A DNA stretch of 64,000 bases from Pyrus communis (GCF_963583255.1 NC_084815.1:20710307-20774306); one strand, 5' to 3'. Shown: positions 47,468 to 58,700, counted from the first letter of the stretch. Made by a program: numbers and translations. Notes: generated by a model not told the origin, from the sequence alone.

Positions 47468-50400
47468 ATGGCTGGAGATAAAGATGAATCTGTGAAGGGG
47501 AAGGAGTCGACATCGTCTTCGTCGGCGTCTACATCCAATAGACATCAAATTGCTACTACAAGGTTAGAGGTTGATAAATTCAATGGCTCTAATAATTTTG
47601 GTATGTGGCAATGTGAAGTTATGGATGTGTTGTATCAACAAGAGTTGGATATGGTTCTGGAAGATAAACCAGAAGATATTGATGGCAAGCAGTGGACACG
47701 AATTAATCTTCATGCTTGTGCTGCTATTCGATCATTCCTTGATAAGGAGTTGAAATACCCGTATATGAAGGAAACTTCTGCTAAGGAGTTATGGACAAAA
47801 TTGGAGGAGAAGTATATGACCAAGAGCGCAGAAAATCGGCTCTTCTTGAAGAAGCGACTCTTCCGTTTTCAGTATAGTCCAGGTATTTCTATGCATGAAC
47901 ACCTCAATGATTATAATAAAATACTTGCTGATTTAGCAAACCTTGATGTGAAAATTCCTGACGAGGATAAGGCACTATGTTTGTTAAATTCATTGCCTGA
48001 TGATTATGATCATTTGACAACTACTTTGTTGTATGGAAAAACCGAGGTGAAACTTGATGAGGTGTCTGCGGCATTGGTGAATCATGAGTGTCGAAAGAAG
48101 GAACTAAAGACTCACAATTCACAAACCGAGGCACTTGTTGCAAGGGGTCGAACAGTGGAAAGAAAATATGTGAAGCGGGGAAAATCTCGTTCAAAGTCAC
48201 GAGGGAAGTTTCCTGCTAAAGATGAATGTGCCTTTTGCCGCCAAAAGGGTCATTGGAAGAGAGACTGCCCCAAATTGAAGAACAAAGAGAAGGAGAAAGC
48301 GGGTTCTGAAGCAAATATTGCAAAATCTGGAGATGATGATTTCGAGTTTGTTTTGGCTAGTTCATCTGCTGATGGTCACTCCAAGGAGTGGATTTTGGAT
48401 TCAGGTTGCACCTATCATATGTGTCCCATTCGAGAATGGTTTTCTAGCTTCGAGGAGCTGGATGGTGGAGTTGTTTTGATGGGTAATGATAATGCCTGCA
48501 AAACACAAGGGATAGGCAAAATCTGTTTGAAGATGCATGATGGAACAGTCAGAGAATTAAGTGATGTTCGGTATGTACCGGATATGAAGAAAAATCTTAT
48601 CTCACTGGGTGCATTGGAATCCAAGGGTCTCAAGATCACCATGAAGGGTGGAGTTCTTAAAGCTGTTTACGGGGCACTGGTGGTGATGAAAGGTACAAGA
48701 CGAAATAACTTGTATTTCTTGAAGGGGAGTACAGTTATTGGTGAAGCAGCTGTCACCGAAGCTGCTGACGCAGATAGCACAGACACCACGAGGTTATGGC
48801 ATATGCGTCTTGGGCATGCTGGTGAAAAAGCGTTGCAAGGATTGGTGAAGCAAGGCTTATTGAAAGGTGCAAAGGCATGCAAATTGGAATTCTGTGAGCA
48901 TTGTGTGTTGGGTAAGCAAACTAGAGTAAAATTTGGCACTGCTATTCACCACACTAAAGGCATTCTTGATTATGTTCACACTGATGTTTGGGGACCTTCC
49001 AAGAATGCATCTTGGGGAGGTAGCCATTATTTTGTCTCCTTTGTTGATGACTTCTCTAGAAGAATATGGGTGTACACCATGAAGCGTAAAGATGAAGTCT
49101 TGAAGATATTCCTGAAGTGGAAAAAGATGATTGAAACGCAAAGCGGTCGAAAGATCAAGACTCTCAGATCAGACAATGGGGGTGAATATAAGTCTGATCC
49201 TTTCTTGAAATTTTGTCAAGATGAGGGTATTGTGAGGCACTTCACGGTTAGGGAGACACCGCAACAGAATGGGGTGGCGGAGCGCATGAACCGTACTTTG
49301 CTTGAGAAAGTTCGGTGTATGTTGTCTAATGCTGGATTAGGCAAGGCGTTTTGGGCTGAGGCAATTACTTATGCAAGCCATCTCATTAATCGATTGCCAG
49401 CTGTTGCGAATGAGGGCAAAACGCCCATGGAGGTATGGTCTGGTAAACCTTGTACTGATTACAAGTTCTTACACATATTTGGTTGTCCTGCTTACTATCA
49501 TGTCAGAGAAAGCAAGTTGGATCCAAGAGCAAAGAAAGCTCTATTTATGGGCTTTAGCACTGGCGTGAAGGGATACCGACTCTGGTGTCCAGATGAGAAG
49601 AAATTTGTTGTAAGCAGAGATGTGACCTTTGATGAGGCTGCTATGGTTAATCAGAACAAGCATGAAGGTGAAATTGAAACAACCGAGACCATGAGTAGCT
49701 CAAAGCAGGTGGAGTTACTGAAGACTCCAGTTGTTCCAGTAAGGTCTGATGTTACAGACACTAGTCCTACAGTTAATCATGATGATGAGGACGAGGATGA
49801 TGAAGAGGAGGCACCTACCCAAGAGCCTCCACAGCAACAAGACTATATTGCAACCAGAAGATCGAGAAGGGAAATTCGAAAGCCTGCTCGATTTACTGAT
49901 ATTGTGGCATATGCACTTCCCGTTATTGAAGATGATATTCCATCCACCTACAAAGAAGCTGTCATGAGCTCAGAGTACGAGTTGTGGAAGAAATCTATGG
50001 ATGAGGAGATGAAATCTCTTCATAAAAATAAGACTTGGAAGCTGGTTCAGTTACCAAATGGGAAGAAAGAAATTGGTTGTAAATGGGTGTATGCCAAAAA
50101 GATGGAATCTTTGGGAAAAGACAATGTAAGATTCAAAGCCAGATTGGTAGCTAAAGGCTATGCTCAGAAAGAAGGCATTGACTACAATGAGGTATTTTCT
50201 CCTGTAGTAAAACATACTTCTATTCGTATTCTGTTGGCTTTGGTTGTGCAGTTTGATCTTGAGTTGGCCCAACTTGATGTCAAGACTGCGTTCTTACATG
50301 GTGATTTGGAGGAAGAGATTTATATGTCTCAGCCAGAAGGTTTTAAGGTTGCTGGAAAGGAAAATTGGGTTTGCAAATTGGAAAAATCATTGTATGGCTT

Positions 50401-50512
50401 GAAGCAGTCTCCAAGACAATGGTACAAGCGATTTGATCGATTTACGATCGGGCTTAAGTTGCTCAAGTTTAAGCACTGCTTAGACTTGATTGGCATTTGT
50501 AAAATTTGTTGA
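47468..50512 (+). CDS. Copia Gag-Pol polyprotein, truncated in reverse transcriptase
   Basis: An open frame of 1,014 codons. In order: Gag with a CCHC zinc knuckle CAFCRQKGHWKRDC (about residue 255), aspartic protease WILDSGCTYHM (about 310), an integrase zinc-binding HLGHAG-type region (RLWHMRLGHAG, about 440), and an integrase core with HTDVWGPS, LRSDNGGEY and QQNGVAERMNRT. Reverse transcriptase then begins (NKTWKLVQLP; FKARLVAKGYAQKEGIDYNE; LDVKTAFLHGDLEEEIYM), with the first catalytic Asp. After QSPRQWYKRFD the reading changes to about 24 unrelated residues and stops. The YVDD box, thumb and RNase H are absent. The element could not reverse-transcribe by itself, but Gag, protease and integrase are intact on paper. 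Confidence 0.95.
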   Translation: MAGDKDESVKGKESTSSSSASTSNRHQIATTRLEVDKFNGSNNFGMWQCEVMDVLYQQELDMVLEDKPEDIDGKQWTRINLHACAAIRSFLDKELKYPYMKETSAKELWTKLEEKYMTKSAENRLFLKKRLFRFQYSPGISMHEHLNDYNKILADLANLDVKIPDEDKALCLLNSLPDDYDHLTTTLLYGKTEVKLDEVSAALVNHECRKKELKTHNSQTEALVARGRTVERKYVKRGKSRSKSRGKFPAKDECAFCRQKGHWKRDCPKLKNKEKEKAGSEANIAKSGDDDFEFVLASSSADGHSKEWILDSGCTYHMCPIREWFSSFEELDGGVVLMGNDNACKTQGIGKICLKMHDGTVRELSDVRYVPDMKKNLISLGALESKGLKITMKGGVLKAVYGALVVMKGTRRNNLYFLKGSTVIGEAAVTEAADADSTDTTRLWHMRLGHAGEKALQGLVKQGLLKGAKACKLEFCEHCVLGKQTRVKFGTAIHHTKGILDYVHTDVWGPSKNASWGGSHYFVSFVDDFSRRIWVYTMKRKDEVLKIFLKWKKMIETQSGRKIKTLRSDNGGEYKSDPFLKFCQDEGIVRHFTVRETPQQNGVAERMNRTLLEKVRCMLSNAGLGKAFWAEAITYASHLINRLPAVANEGKTPMEVWSGKPCTDYKFLHIFGCPAYYHVRESKLDPRAKKALFMGFSTGVKGYRLWCPDEKKFVVSRDVTFDEAAMVNQNKHEGEIETTETMSSSKQVELLKTPVVPVRSDVTDTSPTVNHDDEDEDDEEEAPTQEPPQQQDYIATRRSRREIRKPARFTDIVAYALPVIEDDIPSTYKEAVMSSEYELWKKSMDEEMKSLHKNKTWKLVQLPNGKKEIGCKWVYAKKMESLGKDNVRFKARLVAKGYAQKEGIDYNEVFSPVVKHTSIRILLALVVQFDLELAQLDVKTAFLHGDLEEEIYMSQPEGFKVAGKENWVCKLEKSLYGLKQSPRQWYKRFDRFTIGLKLLKFKHCLDLIGICKIC

Positions 50513-50580
50513 TTGCCCCATGGGGGAGTGGGAGACGACTATTGGAGTTCTACTTAGAGGGTTTGCGCCAAGGTGGAGAT

Positions 50581-51133
50581 TGTTGATTGTTGGCTCAAAC
50601 CAAATGTAGTCTAAAACCAACAAATGATGTTGGCTACTTTTGTGGTCAAAATTGATGGTTGGCATGCTACATGTGGGAAATAAAATGGATGGTCTTATGT
50701 CTAATTTGTTGTCAAAGAATGGATGCATTTATGCCTAATTCTTTTGACTTGATGAGAGGCCTTTGGCCTATAAAAGGAGGTGTAGGCATAACTCAAATAC
50801 AACATCAAGGAGAAAGGAAGAGAGAAAAATAGCAAGAAGCCATTTGGCATAGAGAAGAATTTTCTCAAATTGTCTTGCTTTGTATTTTTGGTTTTCTCTT
50901 CCTATTGTAAGTGTGTGAGCTTGGGGTTATTCGGGTCTTTGGGAAATTGAGTGATAAACACTATTGTATGTTCTCATTGATTATAGTGGAATACTCCGTC
51001 GTCTCCAAACTGGATGTAGGCATTGCCGAACCAGTATAAATCTTGGTGTTCTTGTTGGTATTGTTCCATTTATCTTTTGTCAGTTATTGTGGTTTATTTT
51101 TCACTCACACTTGGTTGACGCTTCCGCACAACA
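50581..51133 (+). repeat. 3' LTR of the Copia element
   Basis: 553 bases, same length as the 5' LTR and nearly identical to it. It is preceded by the purine-rich GGTGGAGAT. Confidence 0.95.
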
Positions 51134-53166
51134 GTTACTCGTGACGAAATTTTTTGAATGTTTGGTTAATCTACCCAGGTTAGAGGAGCAATATCTGCAT
51201 TTAGGTATACCAATCAATTCCCCAGACTTCCGGCTAATTTTGAGATATCCAGACAACGAGATGCTGACATGTTTGATCTTCTAGAATGTGTGTTTGGTTT
51301 TCAGGTTTGAGTTTCCCTATATTTTCCCTAAGTGTAATATATCCGTTATTAAATGTGGTATGGTAAATATGACACTGCCTATAGCTTCAGTTTCAATTGT
51401 TGTTCTTATGGATTTTAAATGTGGTACTGGTTAATTTTTTTCAGAAAGACAATGTGAGGAACCAGTGAGTGAATGTTGTTCTTACATTTGCAAATGCACA
51501 ATCTCGGCTTGGTAACCCTATTAAGGTCAGATCCAGTGAGTACTTCAGATCGTTTAACTCAGCATCCTTCCTGTGCTCATGTCATGTCATGTTACTGAAG
51601 TTTTGTGTAAATTCACTGCTGCATTTACATCCTATCAGCTTTGTGAAGCAAGTAGTTCAAATCATTAAATTTGAAGCATTTGTTCAATTCCTGAACGACG
51701 TGCTTGTGTTGATATTTGTAAAATTTAAGTCGTGATTTCTAGAAATTTGATAAAAAAAAAAATTGAAAGAAATATTTACATGAGAAGCTTAGGTCACTTC
51801 ATTTGGTTGCTACTTGTTTTAAATAATGGAAACAAACCCTGTTGTAAGCTAGGGAAAGGCTGTGTACGTACACCTAATCCTACCCAATGCTTCGTTTGAT
51901 GATGTATTGGACGTATGGGCATGGAAATAGTCTTCTGGATGTGAATTTTATTGATATATTTATGTTTTTTGTGTGCAGAGAATAGACGAGAAGGCAATGA
52001 ATGAGGTATTTCTTAAAGTTCTGGATTCTTATATTGAATGGTGCAGACACCTGCGGATAAGCACTTTATGGAATAGGTAATCTCAAATCTAATGCTTTCT
52101 TGAATACTTGATTCTTATGTTCATTGTCCTTTGAAAGTTCTTTTGTACACTGCTGATTGCATATATACTTTTTCACAGTTTCGAAGCACTTGGTCGTGAC
52201 CGGAAACTTATTCTGGTTTCCTTGTACTTTCTGATATGGGGCAACGCTGCAAATTTCCGCTTTCTTCCCAAATGTGTATGCTATATATTTCACCATGTAA
52301 GCCTGAAAACGTTATGCAGCTTGCAGATTACTCTTCTCAGTTCATCTAGATAAGATTCACTGATTTGTTTTTATTTTTATTATTGTTTAATTAGTATGTC
52401 ATGTTTTAATTGTGTTATGGAGGTTGAATTTGCAAACTGCTAATCTTGGTTTCTATACTGTACTACAACTTGATATCTGGAAACATATAGATTCATCGCT
52501 CTTCTCACATTCTTCGGATCTATTTGCAACTTTAAAAAATTGAATTTTAAAACTCAGTTTTTTTATGAACTGTATCAAAGTTCAAGCGAAGCATATAGTG
52601 TTGGCCCTTCTGATGGGAGATGACATCATCTTACGGTTCTACAGATGGCTAGAGAGTTAGATGCCATGTTAGATCATGGAGAAGCTTATCCTGCTGCCAG
52701 CTGCAGAACAGAGAGCGGGTCAGTGTCGTTCCTTGAGCAAATCGGTCTTCCAATATATGAAGCATTGGATGCGGTCAGTTGATCTCTATTTTCAGATTTC
52801 ATAGTTGTATATTCAATGTTTCTCACTTTGTCTTGTTTGTTGATATTGGAATTTGATCTGTTGTTATCAAAATACATAATTGTGCAGCAGGTTATATAAA
52901 ACAATAGCACTTAAACCCTTTTCACTAAATCTACACTAGCACTATGTTTTACCAATTCTGTCAGATGGCTTCTCGATAACCTTTGAAAGTTAAGGTGTAT
53001 TCCTTTTAATCTGAATCTAGATCGCACCTCTTTCAACGGCGTTCCAATAGCTTGCCCGAGTTTTGCTTTATTTGTTTATCCTAAGGGCAAATATTATAGA
53101 TCACTGTATTCACCTTGGGAGAAAGTCGGATCAGATTGTTCTAGTATGTTGTCATCGGAAGAGGAA

Positions 53167-53186
53167 AAGGAGGGGGGGGGGGGGGG
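53167..53186. repeat. Poly(G) run in intron 10 of callose synthase copy 1
   Basis: GGAGG followed by about 17 consecutive G. Copy 2 has no such run at the matching place. Its length is prone to sequencing error. Confidence 0.8.
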
Positions 53187-53577
53187 TGGTTTGATACTAC
53201 ATTTCTTTGTTTGGTGGTATGGAGACGCTGGTTTCATAGTGGGCGTTACTAATATGTTGGTTTCTTCCTAATGTTACTTCTTCCCTTTTTTTTTTTTGAA
53301 TGCAGAAAGCTGCCAGAAACAATAACAGGAAAGCTGAGCATTCAGCACAGCGGAGTTATGATGACTTTGATGAATACTTTTGGTTTGTTTCTTTGTTGAT
53401 TATATTTCGGATGACTGATGTGATTCTTTCTGTACTGCAATTGTGACGTTTCTTTTTCAATTTGTAGGTCGCTTGCTTGTTTTGAGTTGAGCTGGCCTAT
53501 GAGGAGGAATGCACAAATTTTGTTGAAGCCTAAAAAGGGAATATTCGCTAGTTGTATCGGTACTCTGTGGCGAAATT

Positions 53578-54001
53578 GATACACGCTTTTGTATGCTCAG
53601 CCCTTCTGAATGTTTGAAAGTTTCCGATGGAGCTGGTTATGCGACGCTTTGGGATAAAATTCAGTATCAGGTAGCCCTTTGGTCTTCAGTTTCAAATGAT
53701 TTCGCTGGTATATCGCTTTCCTCCCTTTACTTAGATTGGAAGGCTAGCATGGTTTATGTTTGTTTTAGGCTAATGTTTTCTGTTTCTTGTTTCGGCTGTG
53801 GTGTTTTGGGCCCGTCTGCTTGACCACCTTCACTTGTTTACTCCTCTTATTTCTCTTAATAACGTCGTCTCTTTAACGTAAACGGCTTTCTTCTCGAGTA
53901 ATCATAAACGTACTAAGCATACATAAAGTACCTGTATATGTTTACACTAACACAAAGTGAACTCAGGACTTAAAGAACAAAAATGCGTTCGACATGTTTT
54001 A
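53578..54001 (+). other. Junction segment after callose synthase copy 1
   Basis: Similarity to copy 2 intron 12 fades near 53600. The sequence then reads VSDGAGYATLWDKIQYQ followed by GTAGCC, which looks like an exon fragment with a donor, but I do not recognise the protein. The remainder to 54001 is unassigned. This is the expected place of the duplication breakpoint, so the piece may be filler or a captured exon. Confidence 0.35.
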
Positions 54002-54318
54002 GTAGGCATCTGATGGACCGATGAAGGCAATCGTTCATACCTGTAGGCATCCGCTGGAATTGTGAATGTGATCGTTCATGATCCCGAATCGCAACGAGGC
54101 TATGAAGAAGAAGATCTTAAATGATCACAGCAGAAAAATAAACAGAATTTCAAACTTGACAGCAACTTTATTTTCTTTCTCTGTGACTTGAAGCCAGACA
54201 CCTTAGCTTCGTTTCTGCCTTTCCCTTAGCTTCATTAACTAAACGACGTCGTAGTGAGATTGACTTTGTTGGGCTTCATTAACTAAACGACGTCGTAGTG
54301 AGGTTGAGTTTGTTGGGC
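54002..54318 (-). pseudogene. Orphan HAL3 leader, duplicated
   Basis: On the minus strand, 54079 downward reads ATG and MNDHIHNSSGCLQ followed by GTATGAACG, matching the HAL3 upstream exon MNDHLRQSGGCFW/GTATGTT. A second worn copy (MNDCLHRSIRC) follows directly at about 54035-54002. Further upstream, GATCATGATCC..., GATCTTAAATGATCACAGCAG and CAACTTTATTTTCTTTCTCTG match the HAL3 5' region at 43850-43990. No HAL3 enzyme sequence is present here. Confidence 0.7.
54230..54317. repeat. 44-base tandem repeat with an ACGACGTCGT palindrome
   Basis: Two head-to-tail copies (54230-54273 and 54274-54317) contain TTCATTAACTAAACGACGTC followed by GTAGTGAG and TTTGTTGGG. They differ at two bases. Each carries a 10-base palindrome ACGACGTCGT with a central GACGTC, which resembles a bZIP (C-box) site. 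It lies in the divergent promoter upstream of callose synthase copy 2. Confidence 0.85.
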
Positions 54319-55380
54319 TTGGAGCCTTGGATGGTTCATCAAAATAAATAAATTTGTGCTCATATCAATCGCGGAGAGACACAATGTGTTAAGAGAAAAA
54401 CTTATCCGCGCGAGCAATCTACCAAATCACAAAAAGTTTTATATTATGAGTTTGTGTTTGAGTAATATTAGAAAATATAAAAATAACACAAAATTTTTAA
54501 TAACAATATACGAGATTAATATAAATAACTAAAGAGAAAATTAGAAATACTAACAAATGAGGCTTGCATAAATGTAATGTCCCAAGGACAGAATTTCGCC
54601 TTTATTTTTGTGCTAGTTCGGTAGGTGTTCATCTCCTACGATTCAACAATCTATAAACCGAAGTCAAAGCACTTTAATCTTTGAACTCTGATGAATTTTA
54701 TATATTTCATACTCTCAAGACGCGATTCGGAATTTGAATAAACGAAGAATGAAAGTAATAGAGTGGAAAAACTCTATTTCTCAATAATAAAAATTAACTC
54801 TAATTTTCTATTTAGTTATTTTTTAATGATCGGAGTGCTTGAATTTATATAAAACTCAATACACCTTCTGAAAACTTATGTGTCTATTGGCTTTAAGCCA
54901 TATGACGCCTAACACTTATTCAAAACAACCAAATCATCGTTTTGACTAATTGACGTCTAATAACAACAACTTTTCATTCAATATTTTAGAAATTATAATA
55001 TCATATAATAATATAATTTCCAACAGTTTATTCTTCATTTTCATGCAGCTTGTTTATTTTATGACAAAGATTTATTTTTTTATTTTTTTTTTGCAAATGA
55101 CATTTTATTGCAGTGACGGAAATTAACCATATCTTTACCGATTTAATTTCCACCAATTTTCTTTCTCTTAACAATTAACTATCTAACTCACTAAAGCAAT
55201 CACTCTACCAAAAAATTATTACTTTTCACCTTATTTTTATTGGGATTGATTTTCAGGTTTGTCTTTGTTTGTTCAACTTACAAAGTAATTCGACTTTTAC
55301 GACATCACCATTTTATTTTTTAAAGTTAATCTCCAACCTTAATTTTAATTTCAAACTATTGAACAAAAATGGTAAACCCG
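54319..55380. other. Spacer upstream of callose synthase copy 2
   Basis: About 1 kb with no counterpart upstream of copy 1, so it is probably a later insertion. The part 54420-55030 (AATGTCCCAAGGACAG; GGTGTTCATCTCCTACG; ACTCTCAAGACGCGATTCGG) has a retrotransposon-like look, but no termini were found. No gene is seen. Confidence 0.4.
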
Positions 55381-55727
55381 CACTAGGATGATTCTCGAAG
55401 ACACGCTCCAACTTCCGATACGCGCTTCGCAGACTCATAGACTCTCTCTCCTTCTTGGTTTAAATCTAAAAGGGCAGTTCCGTAATTCCATCTCCATCTT
55501 CCCCGTCTCCCCCTTTCCTCTCCCCGCACTTTCCCTCCTCCTTAAACCTCTTTCAATCGGATCCAAACCCCCCTTTCACATTTCAAAAACAGTCAACCCG
55601 TCCGACGCGACTCAGTCTCCCCCGAGTCGGACCGTTCAACTCGGACCCAGTCAACACAGTTCGAAAGGGCGCGCAACCAATTTGCACTGATATCTACAAG
55701 CTCTCATCTGAGCCAGGCTTGTAGGCC
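55381..55727 (+). promoter_or_regulatory. Promoter/leader of callose synthase 10 (copy 2)
   Basis: The sequence TTTAAATCTAAAAGGGCAGTT and GAGTCGGACCGTTCAACTCG is shared with the leader of copy 1. It is pyrimidine-rich (TCTCCCCCTTTCCTCTCCCC), typical of a plant 5' leader. No TATA box is clear. Confidence 0.5.
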
Positions 55728-58700
55728 ATGGCTAGGATTTACAACAATTGGGAGCGGCTGGTGCGGGCCGCGCTCAGGAGCTCGGGCCCGGGCCACGAGA
55801 GGGTTCCTAGTGGAATCGCCGGCGCCGTCCCGCCGTCGCTCGGGAAGACCACCAATATCGATGCGATCTTACAAGCTGCCGATGCGATTCAAGCTGAGGA
55901 CCCCAACGTCTCCAGAATTCGTAAGCCTTTTTCTTTTATGTTCTTGAATTTATTAAATTCATGCTGATTTTTTTCAGTGCTCAATTCGATTTTTGCTTGC
56001 CCTTCTAATTGTTACTATCTCTGTCTGCGCGTAAAATTTCATGTATGATTTAGTTTTAAGTTAGCTAAGTTTAGCTAATCGTCGTAATCGAACTTAAATT
56101 GTTTCAAGGATTTGAATTATACAATATGCTGCTGGTTTTAGTAGCTTTTGCTTTGATGTAAAGATGTTTTCTGTGTACTGCCGAATCGAAGTTGTTTACG
56201 GACTATGTTTTTTTTCTGAGCTGGAATTTGTGATCTGGTGGTGTTATGATACTTGTATTTTTGTTGGAGTGTTTATGTATTTACTAGAGTTGTATTGTTT
56301 GGATGTTAGTGTGTGAGCAGGCGTATACTATGGCGCAAAATCTGGACCCGAAAAGTGATGGCAGAGGTGTTCTTCAGTTTAAGACTGGATTGATGTCTGT
56401 AATCAAGGTATGCTTAAGATCTAATCGCGACTGGTAATTTTTGCATGGCTGCTATTACTGCAAGTGTACTGTTGCAATTACATTAATTAGAACTGCAAGG
56501 TAGGTTGTGCATAATGTATTTTCTTTTCATTTCTTATGGTTATACTTATACGATATGAGTATTTGAAATTTTGTTTCAGCAAAAACTTGCACAAAAAGAT
56601 GGGGGTCCAATAGATCGGAGTCGTGATATTGAGCACCTCTGGGATTTTTACCAGCGCTACAAGCGACGACATAGAGTCGATGATATCCAGAGACAGGAAC
56701 AACGATGGCGTGAATCTGGAACTTTTGGTGCTGACTTTGGCGAGTATGGCTTCCATTTTTTGCTTTAGTTGGATAATTTTTTTTTAACCGAGAAATTGTT
56801 AAGAGTTTTCTGTCCAAATTTTTGTTGCTTCTTCCCTTTTTTTTGGCATGGTTAAATATGTTATTAATTAATTATTTTTTGTTTCATATCGGAGCTCAGT
56901 TATGTAGAAATGAAAAATACAATTGCTACCGTGAGGGCTTTAGTTGAGGTGATGGAGGCACTTAGCAAAGATGCCGATCCTAATGGAGTTGGAAGACTTA
57001 TTACCGAGGAGGTATTTATCCCTTTATCTCCTATGGTTGGATGTGATACTCAACAATTACTTTACCATTGAAAGCCTGTTTTCGCCTCTTAATTCCTTTG
57101 CACTTTTAGCAAATTTCATCTTATATCGACTTATTTGTGTTGATTTTGGGTGATAAAAAAGAGTGATGAAAAAAACATTATCTACAAATTTATGTTGCCA
57201 ACTATTTCGGCATTGTTGTTTTCGTTCCAATATGCGTGATTGTTTTTTACTTTTTTGATCTGTGGGTTTCCAGTTGCGAAAAGTTAAAAGGACCGATGCA
57301 ACATTATCCGGGGAGCTTACAGCCTACAATATTGTCCCTCTAGAAGCACCATCATTGACCAATGCAATTGGAGGTTTCCCAGAAGTGAGTTTGATCTGAA
57401 TTATATGTGTCTTGCCATCTGTTCTTCTTGCCCTTCAAGAGTTCTGTTCCATTCACCTTGTATCTTATTTGTCATACCATTGAAGTTACTTGCGACTTAC
57501 AGTTTTAAGTATTTGGTTATCTCACCAGGTTAGAGGTGCAATATCTACACTTAGGTATACCGAGCAATTCCCCAGACTTCCTGCTGACTTTGAGATATCC
57601 AGACAACGGGATGCGGACATGTTTGATCTTCTGGAATGTGTGTTTGGTTTTCAGGTTTGTGTGTTTTTTGTATTTTCCCTAAGCTTAATTATAAATGTGG
57701 TTAAATGTGGTATTGTATCTTCCTGGAATGTGCATATGTTTTCAATTACCATTGTTGTTCTTATGCGTTTTTAATATCTGTTTTTTTGCTAAACCCCCTT
57801 GCGATAACTATTCTGGTTAAATTTTTCAGAAAGACAATGTGAGGAACCAGAGAGAGAATGTTGTTCTTACAATTGCAAATGCACAATCTCGGCTTGGTAT
57901 ACCTGTTGAGGCTGTTCCGGTGAGTGCTTCAGATTGTTGACTCAATGTCCTTGTGCTCATGTGAATGAACTTGTTATGAATTGTTACACCTATTATTTTC
58001 CTATTTATTTATCTAAATATTTGTTTGAATTCATTTCTGCATTTAAGGCCTTACTGTTGTACTTTTATGCGCAAGTGGGAGAGAATTCTTACAAAGTATC
58101 AAATATCAACGTCATAGGCGAAAGTGAAGATACAAACAATCTCAAAATAAAAACACAAGAGATCTAACGTGGTTCGGCGTAAAGCCTATGTCCACGGGCG
58201 AAGCATGGTGAGGAATTTCACTACACAAACGGAGATTACAAAAGATTGTTTTAACTCTCACAACCCAAATATCACAAATTAACTGTAAACCAAACAAGTA
58301 GAGAACTTAAACAAACGGAGAAGATTCTCCCAAATTGTTCTCTAACACACAAATTGATTCTCACCAAATTGCCAAACGAATGAGTCATGAGTTTGCCACT
58401 CATGATTCCAAATGGTGACCTCCACCCCAAAACCCAATTAGAGAAAACTCTCTAAGCTGTGGTGAGGCATACAAACTAACCCTAGGCTCCTGTTTATAGT
58501 GCATAGGACTTAGGTTACAATGAGAATTCTAATCCTAATTGGAAGTAAATCCAAATCCTAATCAAATAGGTAATTTACAAAATCTCTCCACCAAACAAGA
58601 AATCCAACCAAGAAGTCAAATCCAAACTCAAATAAGACACCAAAACGAAATAGGTAACACAAACCTAATTTCTGCATCATCCTAATTTTTAGCCGTAAAT

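Larger units (their letters stand above)
46825..51133 (+). mobile_element. Ty1/Copia LTR retrotransposon in callose synthase copy 1 intron 5
   Basis: The 4.3 kb element is flanked by a perfect 5-base duplication GTTAC (46820-46824 and 51134-51138). Its 553-base LTRs (46825-47377 and 50581-51133) start TGTTGATTG and end CGCACAACA. By eye they differ at one base (C/T near 46939/50700), so the insertion is young. A primer-binding site complementary to initiator tRNA-Met follows the 5' LTR, and a purine-rich AAGGTGGAGAT precedes the 3' LTR. The internal ORF runs from gag into reverse transcriptase but stops there; about 1-1.3 kb expected of a full element is missing. It lies in the same orientation as the host gene. 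Confidence 0.97.
44888..53577 (+). pseudogene. CALS10: Callose synthase 10 (GSL8) copy 1: truncated and mutated
   Basis: Exon equivalents: 44888-45125, 45703-45797, 45898-46061, 46323-46434, 46610-46719, 51179-51304, 51445-51535, 51979-52076, 52179-52296, 52645-52773, 53306-53382 and 53468-53577. They match the first 12 exons of copy 2. It begins MASVCDNWERLVRATVKREQ and keeps many conserved stretches (DIEHLWEFYQRY; QRDADMFDLLECVFGFQ; LVSLYFLIWGNAANFRFLPK). Lesions: a one-base deletion in exon 5 (110 instead of 111 bases), a stop in exon 7 (TGA at 51466-51468 where copy 2 has AGA), one extra base at the end of exon 7, and a lost donor after exon 12. Similarity ends near 53600, so membrane and catalytic domains are absent. 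Exon 1 has an internal near-repeat (SSGQGAVPLSLGRT and SSGQGSVPSSLGKT). A Copia element fills intron 5. It cannot make a glucan synthase. Confidence 0.88.
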
